Below are positions 12,240 to 23,345 of a DNA stretch of 64,000 bases, in pieces. Source of the DNA: Ephydatia muelleri (taxonomy: Eukaryota > Porifera > Demospongiae > Spongillida > Spongillidae); the NCBI GenBank assembly GCA_013339895.1, contig JABACO010000002.1, positions 16,247,260 through 16,311,259 on the forward strand, in the 5' to 3' direction. The position numbers and the translations under genes are program-made. Every line of letters starts with the position of its first letter. Positions within the stretch are counted from its first letter, which is position 1. The notes below the pieces were generated by a model. It had not been told where the DNA came from. It saw only the letters and a program-made list of their open reading frames with translations, and did no database searches.

Positions 12240-13020
12240 TTTTCCCTGTTTAAGGAGCATCAATCCTCCCCTTTTCGCTCAGACCTACCACCTTGACAAA
12301 GATGACAAGAATGGTCATCATGCCTATCCTGTCGCTCTGGAGGAGATGTTGTGATCAGTTATAATCGTGGACTACTTGACTGTTTGGCTTGTCCCTGTGT
12401 TAAAGACTAAAGCTTGAGTTGGGCATCTGAGGTATTTGGCAACCACAGGTGGAGGTGTTATTCGATGTTCATGTCCTAGATACCAACGTCATCACACTAC
12501 CATTGAGCACCTGAAGCCGTCCTTGAATCTAGCTCACGAGACAAAGTAAGTCTGCAAAAAAAGCAGTAGACAGAGCCAGCACCGCCCCATTTGCCCTTTC
12601 AGTTCATAGACTGCTGCATAAAGAAAATTACCACTTTCTCAAGCCACATGGCTACTGCTGCCATTCAAGTGTGACAAAACCCACTCTGTCACCAGCAGCT
12701 ATGTCAGAGCATGTCTTGCTTTTGCTGGGATTCAAGCAGTCAGCCTGTGTCCAAGAGGTTGCACACCACATGTGCGGAGAAGTTAGCTGGAATTTGATGA
12801 TGTGCTCCTCTGGCACATTCTTGTAATTGATTTAGTCTATTTGTTTATTATTTCTGTTCATTATATGTGTTAGCATGTCTTACCAGTTACATTGAGACCT
12901 GATAGTATGCGGAGATGGTGAGAACATCCATGCATACAGTGACCTCTATGCGACAGCCTGTAAAGCGGAACTACCTGTGGTACCAGACATTGCCGAGAGC
13001 AATAACAGATAGCTGCATGT
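12240..13020 (-). pseudogene. piggyBac-like transposase remnant (inverted copy)
   Basis: About 220 bp at 12260-12480 is the diverged reverse complement of 53490-53710, the C-terminal part of the piggyBac-like remnant at 52780-53740. The shared words cover a small cysteine-bearing tail. Nearby 12480-13020 shows no long frame. It is too degraded for a product. Confidence 0.45.
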
Positions 13021-13135
13021 CCACCTAACTGCTGAAAGATAAGCATTCAAAACTATTATTGTAATGTGAGCAATGAGCGAACAATTGTAATATTCTGTTT
13101 GTATAATAAATCTATAACATAATATTATGCTGGGT

Positions 13136-14444
13136 TCTCCTCATGAAGCACTCCTCATGAAGCACTTCACATGAAGCACTCCTCATGAAGCACTCCTCAT
13201 GAAGCACTCATGAAGCACTCCTCATGAAGCACTCCTCATGAAGCACTCTTCATGAAGCACTCCTCATGAAGCACTCCTCATGAAGCACTCCTCATGAAGC
13301 ACTCCTCATGAAGCACTCCTCATGAAGCACTCCTCATGAAGCACTCCTCATGAAGCACTCCTCATGAAGCACTCCTCATGAAGCACTCCTCATGAAGCAC
13401 TCCTCATGAAGCACTCCTCATGAAGCACTCCTCATGAAGCACTCCTCATGAAGCACTCCTCATGAAGCACTCCTCATGAAGCACTCCTCATGAAGCACTC
13501 CTCATGAAGCACTCCTCATGAAGCACTCCTCTTGAAGCACTCCTCATAAAGCTCTACTCATGAGCACTCCTCATGAACCACTCCTCATGAACCACTCCTC
13601 ATGAAGCTCTCCTCATGAAGCTCTCTCATGAAGCACTCCTCATGAAGCACTCCTCATGAAGCACTCCTCATGAAACACTCGTCATGAAGCTCTCCTCATT
13701 GAAGTACTCCTCATGAAGCACTTCTCATGAAGCTCTCCTCATTGAAGTACTCCTCATGAAGCACTTCTCATGAAGCACTCCTCATGAAGCACTCCTCATG
13801 AAGCACTCCTCATGAAGCACTCCTCATGAAGCATTCCTCATGAAGCACTCCTCATGAAGCACTCCTCATGAAGCACTCCTCATGAAGCTCTCCTCATGAA
13901 GCACTCCTCATGAACCACTCCTCATGAAGCACTCCTCATGAAGCTCTCCTCATGAAGCTCTTCTCATGAAGCACTCCTCATGAAGCACTCCTCATGAAGC
14001 ACTCCTCATGAAGCACTCCTCATGAAGCTCTCCTCATGAAGATCTCCTCATGAAGCACTCCTCATGAAGCACTCCTCATGAAGCACTCCTCATGAAACAC
14101 TCCTCATGAAGTACTCCTCATCAAGCTCTCCTCATTGAAGTACTCCTCATGAAGCACTCCTCATGAAGCACTCCTCATGAAGCACTCCTCATGAAGCACT
14201 CCTCATGAAGTACTCCTCATGAAGCACTCCTCATGAAGCACTCCTCATGAAGCACTCCTCACTCCTCATGAAGCACTCCTCATGAAGCACTCCTCATGAA
14301 GCACTCCTCATGAAGCACTCCTCATGAAGCACTCCTCATGAAGCACTCCTCATGAAGCACTCCTCATGAAGCACTCCTCATGAAGCACTCCTCATGAAGC
14401 TCTTCTCATGAAGCACTCCTCATGAAGTACTCATCATGAAGCTT
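13136..14444. repeat. 14-bp minisatellite array, ~1.3 kb
   Basis: Roughly 90 head-to-tail copies of CTCCTCATGAAGCA lie here, with variants such as CTCTCCTCATGAAG, CATTGAAGTACT and a CATGAACCACT form clustered in the second half. The first part (13200-13540) is almost homogeneous, which indicates recent expansion or gene-conversion-like homogenisation. The unit contains the palindrome TCATGA. As 14 is not a multiple of three, a coding role is unlikely. Confidence 0.97.
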
Positions 14445-16197
14445 CCTGTTGAGGCAGAGTAACTCGCATCTTGTGTTGAATTATATGTATCTTTTTTAAT
14501 AATATTTTCTATCTCTCAAAAATATTTGTTACTCTTCTGTTTAATATCAGCACATCAAGTGTATAATCATGTCCTATAACATTGCCAGAAATTTCGGACG
14601 CTCGTGACGTATTCCTGACGCGTCATTGCAAACGTCCGTTAATTTTCCGCGCACGCGTCCATTGAAATGTATGGAACAAAGTGCATTTCTGTTCAACCTA
14701 AATCAGGAAAGGATAGAAATGACAAAAACGTTGAAAAATATAGTGAAGCACATCATGAGCTATGCTTTATTGATGAAACAAAATATTTCATGGTCTATCT
14801 GTGGGTTCCATGGCCCTAAAACAACACGTCCATAGACACCTGTAGAAATTTGGGATTTTTCAAGACGTTTGTACATTTTTCTCAGGATCTGTGATAGTTG
14901 TGGTAAACAACGTTTAATATTATGTTAACCAGATCATCGAGGCAGGTGTATGTTACCATAAAACACTCTTTTGCCTACTTCTCTAGGTTCCTGAGTCACT
15001 TTAGTGGTTGAGGTATACTGAATGTCTCCATTATTACAATGATTGCATGACGTTTTTAACTGGCGTGAGTATCTCTGCAATGCTTCCCTGAATCAGACTC
15101 ACTCAGGTATGTTATAACTGAGGTGCTTAGGTGTTGTACATGTGCGTAACAACCATAGCTTGACCCGCATACCTAGTATATGGGGCCTAAGTATACCGTA
15201 GATGTTCTCTCCGATCGCCGTTTGCGGTGCGCTACAGACTACAGTATGCCGGTAGTCGTTAGGTTTGGCATCCTATAAATGGCAGTCACTGTTCGCGTAG
15301 TGGCCGATCGAGGGAGATTCTCATGGGGCATTGATTAATAATAGGACTGCTGTAAAAAAAAAGTAGGAAGTACCTGTCTGGGCCGATCGATACGAAACGC
15401 CGGGGGTGCTGTACGTTTCCACTTTGGGCTCGATACAAAGAGCGGGCCTCAGCGGGGAAGTGGACGCCCGCGATACCAGCAGTCAACTTCGGGCCTACGT
15501 ATGATCCCCCATGGGCATGGCAATGTGGGCCCGGGCCTGCATATATGGCTTGCGATTTCTTTTATGTTTACCAGACTACCACCAAACTAAGAAATAGAAA
15601 TAGCTCATGCAACCAGCCTGCCTACAACTTTATAGGCCTAACTGTGTGATACATGTAGTAAACATGCCTAGTTGTTGTATTCGTTTTTGGACTTCATGGT
15701 ACTATCTGAACCTGCGTCAATATAGGATTGATTGAGGAGTCATGAATGTCATTAAAAATTTTCAGTTGCGTCGCGAGGGACAACGAAGAAACGGATAGCT
15801 TTTCTCTTTGCAGCAATCGAACGACAACACCAAGATCTACGTTTTGGTGCTAGTTTCATGTCATAAAACTATGCCCTTCTAGACCAACTAAGAACCTGTT
15901 TCTCGTGCCCATGCCCAAAAAAATTGTTGGTCGTCGTCGTCGTCTTCTTCTTCTTCTTCTCCGTCAAGTATAACTCACGCTAGGAATGGTTTTAAAGAAC
16001 GGCGATAGTACCAATCGCTTCAGAATTTACCGGCGCGGTGCCCCTTAAGGTAATAAAGAAGCTACAACGAAAAAGTACTATATACGGTATGGGTATATTA
16101 CTATGTTCTAAATACAGGAGTATGGATAATTTTAGGCAGTATAAATACTCCAACAGGCACAAAATTTATTTTGGTGTCAGTTTAGTCGTTACTTATT
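14445..16197. other. Non-coding stretch
   Basis: I find no gene with recognisable motifs or splice-supported frames. There is a short CTT/CGT trinucleotide tract at 15935-15962 and a cluster of CG-rich words near 14590-14660. The last few hundred bases may be 5' sequence of the Helitron, because its first ORF starts at 16225. Confidence 0.4.
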
Positions 16198-16224
16198 TTG
16201 GCTAGTGAAGTTGTTTTTCTAAAA

Positions 16225-16782
16225 ATGCCTTCGCGTAATCGAAAGAAGAGAACGAAGCAACGAGCGGAATACCTCCAAAAGCAAGAAGAGAACAAGGCTA
16301 AAGCCCGAGAGCGCTACAAGGCCGACCCTGAAAAAAAGAAGGCCTCTGTACGCGAGAGCTACAAGGCCGATCCTGAAAAAAAGAAGGCCTCTGTACGCGA
16401 GAGCTACAAGGCCGATCCTGAAAAAAAGAAGGCCTCTATACGCGAGAGCTACAAGGCCGATCCTGAAAAAAAGAAGGCCTCTGTACGCGAGAGCTACATC
16501 GCAAATATTGAACCTAAGCGTGCTGCTAAAAGGCAGCGATATGGAGAGGACCTCGAGGAGAACCGTGCTGCTAAAAGGCAGCGATATGGAGAGGACCTCG
16601 AGGAGAACCGTGCTGTTAAAAGGCAGCGATATCAAGAGAGCGTCGAGGAGAACCGTGCTGCTAAAAGGCGGATAATAAATTCAGATATACAGGGGTAATT
16701 CAGCTACCATTAAGGCAGCTAGAATGAGTCGGTATTGGAAGGGTCGTAGAACTACCACTACCACTACCACTACCACCCAAAG
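16225..16782 (+). pseudogene. Helitron N-terminal exon with 15-residue repeats
   Basis: From the ATG at 16225 the product is Lys/Arg/Glu-rich. It has about five copies of a 15-residue unit (ADPEKKKASVRESYK; 45 bp in DNA, 16320-16500), then three copies of a second 15-residue unit (RAAKRQRYGEDLEEN). It is predicted to form charged helices that may bind nucleic acid. The frame stops at 16696-16698, but one base fewer in a GGGG run there would let it continue through KAARMSRYWKGRR and a Thr tract to a GTATGT donor at 16783. The matching acceptor is CATATAG at 17351-17357. The TTG-started extension upstream is not a likely start. Confidence 0.65.
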
Positions 16783-17357
16783 GTATGTTATAGCATGCTG
16801 TATGTACCATTTAAAATCTAAGGGCTGCTATGCACGTGGCTCATGGCTTCCTGTCATGCACACATTAACACTCTTGTATGCCTGCATGACATATTATCAG
16901 ATGTACAGTATGGCTTCCTACACGGGATGTTCCCTGGTAAAGGTCAATGTTTGTACAAAAGGTTATTTGTACATGTACATGCATCTGTGTCTGTTACATT
17001 GTAAATGTGATGTGCAATAAAGGACTATACACATGTGTGTACTACTGTAATTGCATTTTCAGAAATTTAATTAACAAGTCTGTCATGCGCATCCAACCCT
17101 TGCATGCAGCCTATTATCAGATGTACAGTAAGGCTTCCCACAAGTAAAAGTTCCCCATGTACATGTAAAGGGTACAAAAGGTAATTTGTGTCTCTCACAT
17201 TGTTTTAAAGGTCCACTACACATGTGTGTACAGAAAATTGAGTTGTATGAAAATAAAATAATTCACGTTATGCGCAGTTGGTAAAATGTTTTGATACATG
17301 ATAAGGCATAATGTGTGGTAAAATAAAAGTACTGCAACCCTATCTTCTCCCATATAG

Positions 17358-20300
17358 TTACTCCCTGTTTGAGCCCAACTCTCGCACACTAGCAGAGTAT
17401 GGAGTGAGTCTTGAAAAAGCAATTCTTAGGGATAGTGAGCTTCTGAGTGATGTAAACAATGCTTTCTGCAATAGCCATCCATTGCTAGCTCAAAAGGTTG
17501 TTACAAGATCTGCCCGTGCAGCAGTAAGTAAGATTAGTGCAGATGCATTACTTGCTAAAGCAATAAGTGTACTAAGATCACAGGCAGGGTCACTGCTAAA
17601 AACTATCCGTAAGGTTAATGCAAAGAAGTTGCAAGAGAGTGATATTTTAGTCGGGCATAGGTTTCATACTGCTGGGGCTGAGCCTTACTTCTTTGATAAT
17701 TCGTACACTCACAGAAAACAGCATGGAGCCATTCCAGTAGACCTCAATGGTAGGTGTGTAGTGGCAGAGGAGATAAAGGACAGGGATAAGGTCACCATGC
17801 GCCCTTTGAAATGGAAATGTACAAATGAGTGTCGCAAGCTCACTAGTGAAGAAGTAGCAATAGTGTTAAAAACAAATTCACTGTTCCAAAAGTCCATTGA
17901 AGACCTCAGAGCTGGGCTCGATGCTCTTGATTCAGGGTGTGGTCATGTTCATTATGATGTCACTTTGAAATCACATTCTGGGTTTATTGATCAGCTTGGG
18001 CATCCTATTTATTGTGAGCTTCCAGAATGCTCTAGTCCATTGCGAGTTATTAGGGCAGCTATGCCTCACTATCCTGCATTACGGACTTTCACCAGGCTAC
18101 TTTACAAAGCTCGCAAATGTCACATGACTATTTTGGCTATTGATTCAGCACTTGCTAGTGGAAATATTGATGAGCTTATACCATTTATGGGCATGAAGGA
18201 CAATTTGTCAGATTTGTTTAGTGAGGATGGAGTTGAGCATGCTGTAGTTAGTGAAGACCATTTATCATCTGGTCTAGGCTGCATTGAGAGAGACTTGAAA
18301 GTTACGCATGCTGACCTTATAGCTGAGCTACAATCCAAGTTCAATGACGATGCAGAATTTGCATGTTGTAGCTGTGAAAGACTGTTTCAGCGCAAACAAG
18401 TGTCTTGTGTAAACTTTAGCCTTGACAAATATGAAACAGATACCTGGCAAAGACTGAAAGCCCATGTTTTGCAGAATGGTGTCACTGAACAACTGTACAT
18501 CTGCCAGTACTGCCGCCCATTTCTAAACAAAAATACTATTCCAGCAAGATGTGTTCTTAATGGGCTTGTCACTGAACTCATACCAGACGAACTAAAATCT
18601 CTAAATGCTCTCAGTAAACAACTGATTCAGAGAGCAAAGGCTTTTCAGACTATTGTGCGACTTGGGACATATTCAAGTAAAGTGCCGGCCTATAACGCAC
18701 TTCAAGCCTGCAGGGGTTGCATGTTTTTCTTGCCACTGCCACTAAATAAAACATGGGACACTTTATCAGAAATTGAACTTGGTGGTAGTGGTCTTGTAGC
18801 TTTGCCTGACCCTCAGTTGTACATAATTGTAAATGGTGTACCAACTAAGGATAAGATTGTGTGGCAAACACTAGTGGATGTTAATGCTGTAAAATTAGCC
18901 ATTCAACAACTCAAAGAAATAAATTGGCTTTATAAAAATGTAGACGATGCATCATTAGACGAGGCAGCTAAAAATATTGTTGAAGTAGTAGACCAAGCTT
19001 CTAGCATAATGTTAGAAAAAGCATCGACTGATGACGTGGCTGCTTTACAGGCGTACACTATTCGATCGCTTGACCAGCAAGGGTCAACAAAGTTGGATGT
19101 TGAGCAGTATAAGATGCAAAATGTTAAAGACAGTCCTATCGAAAGCAGACAGAGACACCTTGATGTGATGTGCTTTCCAACACTTTTTCCTTCTGGGCAG
19201 TTTGGTGAATTCCACCCTCGAGACATTCACTTGTCAGCATCAGAGTATGCTAAATCTCGGCTGCTCAACAAAGATTCTCGGTTTCGAAAAGATCCTCAAT
19301 ATGTTTTCTTTTTGTTATGGCAGCAAGAGATGAGGCAGATTTCTGCAGGCATTTACAATGTTCTTAAAACTACATCTAAGGGCAAAGTGCCTGTGCGTGA
19401 ATTCCTTTCCAGAGTTTCAAATTCTGATGAACTTGTAGAAGCAAATCTTTCCACAATATTTCAATCTGTGCGTGGGACTAAGCAGTACTGGTTCCATAAA
19501 AGTAGTGAATTAAAATGCATGTTGAGAGAGTATGGATCGCCCACTCTTTTCATAACTTTTAGCTGTGCAGAGTACAACTCTACCCACATAGATAGGTACC
19601 TAAGGAAGGTCAATGACCATCCTCCTAGCTATCCCATATCTAAGCTTTGCATTGAAGATCCTGTTTCAGTGTCCTGAAAATTCTCTGCAAATTTTCACCA
19701 TTTACTTTACACTGTTCTGCTAAAAGGATCTGTGCTTGGTGTAGTCCTACATTTCTTTTGGAAAAAAGAGTATCAGGCGCGGGGAGCCCCTCATTATCAT
19801 GTATTGCTGTGGATTCAGGATGCGCCAGTGATTGGGAAGAGTGATCCAAAAGACGTTCTTGCATGGATCCAGGAACGCATCACATGTAAAATCCCAGATG
19901 CTGCCCTCAACCCTGAACTCCATGCATTGGTCACTAAATATCAAATGCGTAAGTGTACTAACTATTGCAAACGCAGGCAAAAGCTCAAAAGTGGTTTCAT
20001 TACTAAATGCAGGTTTAGTTTTCCACGTGACGTGACTGAGCATGCAGTGCTAAACCCAGTGGAGGAATGCCTCAAGTCGAGGAAAAAAATTTATCTCCTA
20101 CCTCGAGCTGCACAGGAATGTAGAGTGAATGATTACAATCCACTACTGCTTCTGCTTTGGCAGGCCAATATGGACATTCAGTTCACTGCTGAATCTTCGT
20201 TAACCCTAGCTCATTATGTTACAGGGTACGTAACCAAAGCAGAGAAAAGTAACATGCAGGAAGTGTGGCAAGAGGTCAATTCAAACAGCAGTATCTACAG

Positions 20301-21141
20301 CAAGCTGTGGTCCTTTGGTGTTCGGAGCTTACGTTCCAGAGAGTGTGGCCTCTACGAAGCAAGCGACCTGTTACTTGGTGACCACCTCACCGAGAAATCA
20401 GTGACTGTGAAATGGGTTGATGCTTCAATGCCTCACAAACGAAAGCGCAGGCTTAAGACTCATAAACAGCTTGTGGAAGTTGAAAAGATGAATCCTGCTT
20501 CCACTGACATATTAGAGGGGAGCATGGTAGACATATTTTACCCTACCAGGCCAAATGAGTTGGAAAATGTGTGCTTGTATGATTTTGTACAGTGGTACAA
20601 GTATTGCGGGACAGACAAGGATGGCTCTAGGGTATACCAGAAGCTGCAAAAGCCTCTTCTTCCTAATCACAAGCTGTTTGATCCTTCCAATGAGAACCAG
20701 AGAGAAGACTATTTCTATTCTCTCATGTTACTATTCATTCCATTTCGAAATGAATGTGGTCTGATGAAAGAAGGAGAAACAGCTGAGGTAGCCTTTAATC
20801 GTCTCATCGGTAGCAATGTCAGTCTGTCAGATCACCACGAAAAACTGCAAGCACTGTTGAAAGCGCAGACTGCAGTGAAGAAAATCAATGAAGCAAGAGA
20901 GGAGGAAGGGGTCGTTGTTCCTCCTGCAGAGGAAGACGCTTATTTTGGTGGTGAAGCTAAGGCAGCAATGGAAGATGTGTTCAATTTGAACGAGGTGAAC
21001 GCAGCAGAGACAGTTGAAGAGCGTGTTGCTAAGCTCAATGCAGATCAGCTGCGAATCTTCAATGATATCAATGACCATCTTTGCCACCAAAAACTGCATG
21101 AAAATGAGAACACTAGCTGGTCTGCATCTGTTAGCATTTGA
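17358..21141 (+). pseudogene. Helitron Rep (HUH) protein, split by TGA and truncated
   Basis: From 17358 (an in-frame ATG is also present upstream at 17311, inside the proposed intron) the frame runs to 19677. It resumes in the same frame right after a single TGA at 19675-19677, so this is one ORF with one nonsense codon, probably a former CGA. The first ~790 codons hold paired-cysteine motifs (CSCERLF and CQYC) and the Helitron N-terminal domain ending LFITFSCAEYN. After the stop comes the HUH motif ARGAPHYHVLLW (near 19780-19810), a KCTNYC.R zinc-like segment and the tyrosine motif YVTGYVTKAEK (near 20216), which cut and join DNA in Helitron transposition. Then the helicase begins (LNADQLRIFNDINDHL near 21031) and breaks off before any Walker A motif. 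Confidence 0.85.
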
Positions 21142-22030
21142 TCCTAAATCGATCAAAGTCAGCATGGAGTGTACTGAAGAAGTGAACAGGTTACGTAAAC
21201 TATTTAGAAGTGACATTCCGTGCATAGAGCTGTCTGCAGTCCCTAACCCTATTAAGAGTAAACCTAAGCGAACTGGTCGGGCTTGTGACATTTTACCTCC
21301 ACAACCACTACCTAGCAAAGACCAGGATAAATCCACTGTTTCTGATTCTTTGAAATCTAAGACATCACAAAGGGGTAAAGGGCAGACACCAAAACAGAGT
21401 ACACCCAAGTCCTCTGTTATAGATCTTACTGTTAATGATGTAAGGGTTGAGCGGGCAGAGAGAGAAACCACATGGCCATATCTCAGATATTACCAAACAG
21501 ACGAACTGTGGCAACGTCAAAAGTGTACACAACTGGGCCTTACATTTCACAGTGCAAATAATTTTGACATCGGTGGCCCCAATATAGTTTTAAATCGCCC
21601 TAACACTGAAACAATATTGAGAGCAAGGGGTGATGGCAATTGTCTCTTCAGATGTTTGTCTCAAATCATAACTGGTTCCCCAGATCAGCATTGTGCAGTA
21701 AGAATGTGCATAATTACACACATGAGACACATATCGCACCTTCTAATAGGATCATATGAATTTGATGGGGGAGATGATATTGAAGCATACATAGCTAATA
21801 GAAAAATGGATCGGAATGGCAGCTATGGTACGAATAATGAAATGCTTACACTGTCTCACCTACTGATGTGTAATGTATACTCATTTAATGCTCAGGCTTC
21901 AAATTGGTCATATGTAGCGAACCCTGGTCACATTGATCCCAACATTCCTGTCATTGTAGAAAGAAAATCAATGTATATTTACTACAGAAATGGAAATCAT
22001 TTTGATATTGTAACCTCACAGCTGCCATAG
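21100..22030 (+). pseudogene. Helitron C-terminal part: helicase tail and OTU protease domain
   Basis: The frame (codons in phase with 21014) enters at TLAGLHLLAFDPKSI, which corresponds to the very end of a Pif1-type helicase just after motif VI. It then passes a low-complexity linker and ends with an OTU domain. The OTU catalytic signature GDGNCLFRCLSQI lies at about 21629-21667 and the C-terminal His at GNHFDIV near 21995. OTU enzymes cleave ubiquitin or related conjugates, and in Helitrons the role is unproven. This frame is offset by one from the Rep frame because of the deletion, so it would not be translated with Rep. The OTU motif residues themselves look intact. Confidence 0.85.
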
Positions 22031-22579
22031 AGAGACCACTGTGTCTAGTTTGTGAACCATGCTGCATTTAACTTGAGTGCATTGTGTAATCTTGATTAGT
22101 GGTGGTTATACACATTGCTGACAAACGTCTGGTCACTATGCTTGTTTTGAACCAAATACTATCACTGAGTCCTTTGTCCAACTATTGGACTGTCCAACAA
22201 TTGTGATTGGACTGGTCTAGCTGACAGAGCAGACCAAGGCTGTAACACAGCCATATATGGTGCATGCATGTATTTGTGTATTCTATGTATTTGTGTATGT
22301 TACAAGGCTCAGATATTCATTGATTTCTAGTGTTAGCAAGTGGCTGCAGACAGTTGAGTTGCATTGTGTACAGCAGACCACTTGAAGCCACCACATTTTG
22401 TAATGATTACTATTCTACTGCCACTTGATGTTAGAATGGGGCATGCTATACACATGTGTGCTATGCCAAAAGTAGGCTACAATGAGTGAGCGAGGGCTCA
22501 TGACACCCGCACCTTTGAGTGGATAATACATATATCTCTACAAACTAACATGCACATGCAGAGATATATGGGGGACCTA
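22031..22579. other. Spacer between Helitron coding region and Ginger-like element
   Basis: There is no gene here. It may contain the Helitron 3' end, which I could not identify, and the four-base target duplication CCTA (22576-22579) of the next element. Confidence 0.4.
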
Positions 22580-22832
22580 TGTCACAGGACTACGCGTCCC
22601 CCCTAAAAATTGTCCGGCCGGACATTGTATCCTAGGACCCGGAGTCCGCCGGACGCCCAGTACTAGGATACAATGTCCGGCCGGACAACGTATCCTAGGA
22701 TATCATGTCCCCCCTTAGAACTAGCGGTCCCCCTCCCCCATTTATACAGCGTTACAATTATAAGCATGTGTATGCCTCGGCATAAATGGGGCGTCGTATA
22801 TATATATATTATATTATATATATTATATATAT

Positions 22833-23074
22833 GGGACAGTGTCCAGCTAAATCACCCTTATGGTACTTTATCAAAATTTCCAGGACAAGCAAAAGAAAAG
22901 GAACGCTCGCATTGAAATGTATGGCTAATTATAAATTCAGTGCCTAATAACTTTGCGATGGATAGTCCGATTTAGGATGCGTACGGACCTTTTGACAGAA
23001 GCTCATGGGTGTTCAAGGAAAATTTGAAAACTTGAAAAACTAGCTAGAAGGGTGATTCTGCTGGACACAGTCCC
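22833..23074. mobile_element. MITE of 242 bp in an AT-rich site
   Basis: Inverted ends starting GGGACAGTGTCCAGC (left) and the complement of GCTGGACACAGTCCC (right) match for about 30 bp with a few mismatches, and are bordered by (TA)n on the left and TATATATA on the right. It has no coding capacity. A TA-rich target would fit a Tc1/mariner-type non-autonomous element. It lies beyond the stop codon of the Ginger-like gene and so spares the protein. Confidence 0.75.
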
Positions 23075-23345
23075 ATATATATAAATATCCTATAAGAGTG
23101 GTCAGCTAAAACCACAAAAGAGAAATGAAACAGATTAGTAGCACCTATTTCAGCCTCTTGTTCTTTGAATATTATTTACAGTCCTATACACAACGTATTC
23201 AGCTCAGAGTATAATTGTTTTCATTTTACTATATCGAGATGCATGATCTCCATTGATACACGGAATTGCATGCACATAGCATATGCTGATGAATAAATGA
23301 GCTAGTTAGTGCTAATGAATTGACGTATACATTGATAGTTCATGA

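Larger units (their letters stand above)
16225..22030 (+). mobile_element. Helitron (OTU-bearing), internally deleted
   Basis: The coding order is a repetitive basic N-terminal exon, a Helitron N-terminal domain, a HUH replication initiator (Rep), a stub of a Pif1-like helicase, and an OTU cysteine-protease domain. This matches OTU-carrying Helitrons of animals. Lesions include a frameshift near 16694, an in-frame TGA at 19675 and loss of almost the whole helicase near 21115. I could not recognise the TC and CTRR-type termini or the 3' hairpin, so the limits given are those of the coding region only. Confidence 0.85.

Noticed and set aside
13136..14444. CRISPR-like array
   Set aside because: The units are directly abutting 14-mers without spacers, in a eukaryotic context.
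16219..16635. Hydrophobic repeat frame (LAYRGLLFF) on the minus strand
   Set aside because: It is the antisense of the Helitron 15-residue repeats.
20827..21471. 214-residue frame on the minus strand opposite the Helitron
   Set aside because: It is antisense to the Rep/OTU coding sequence and has no motif.
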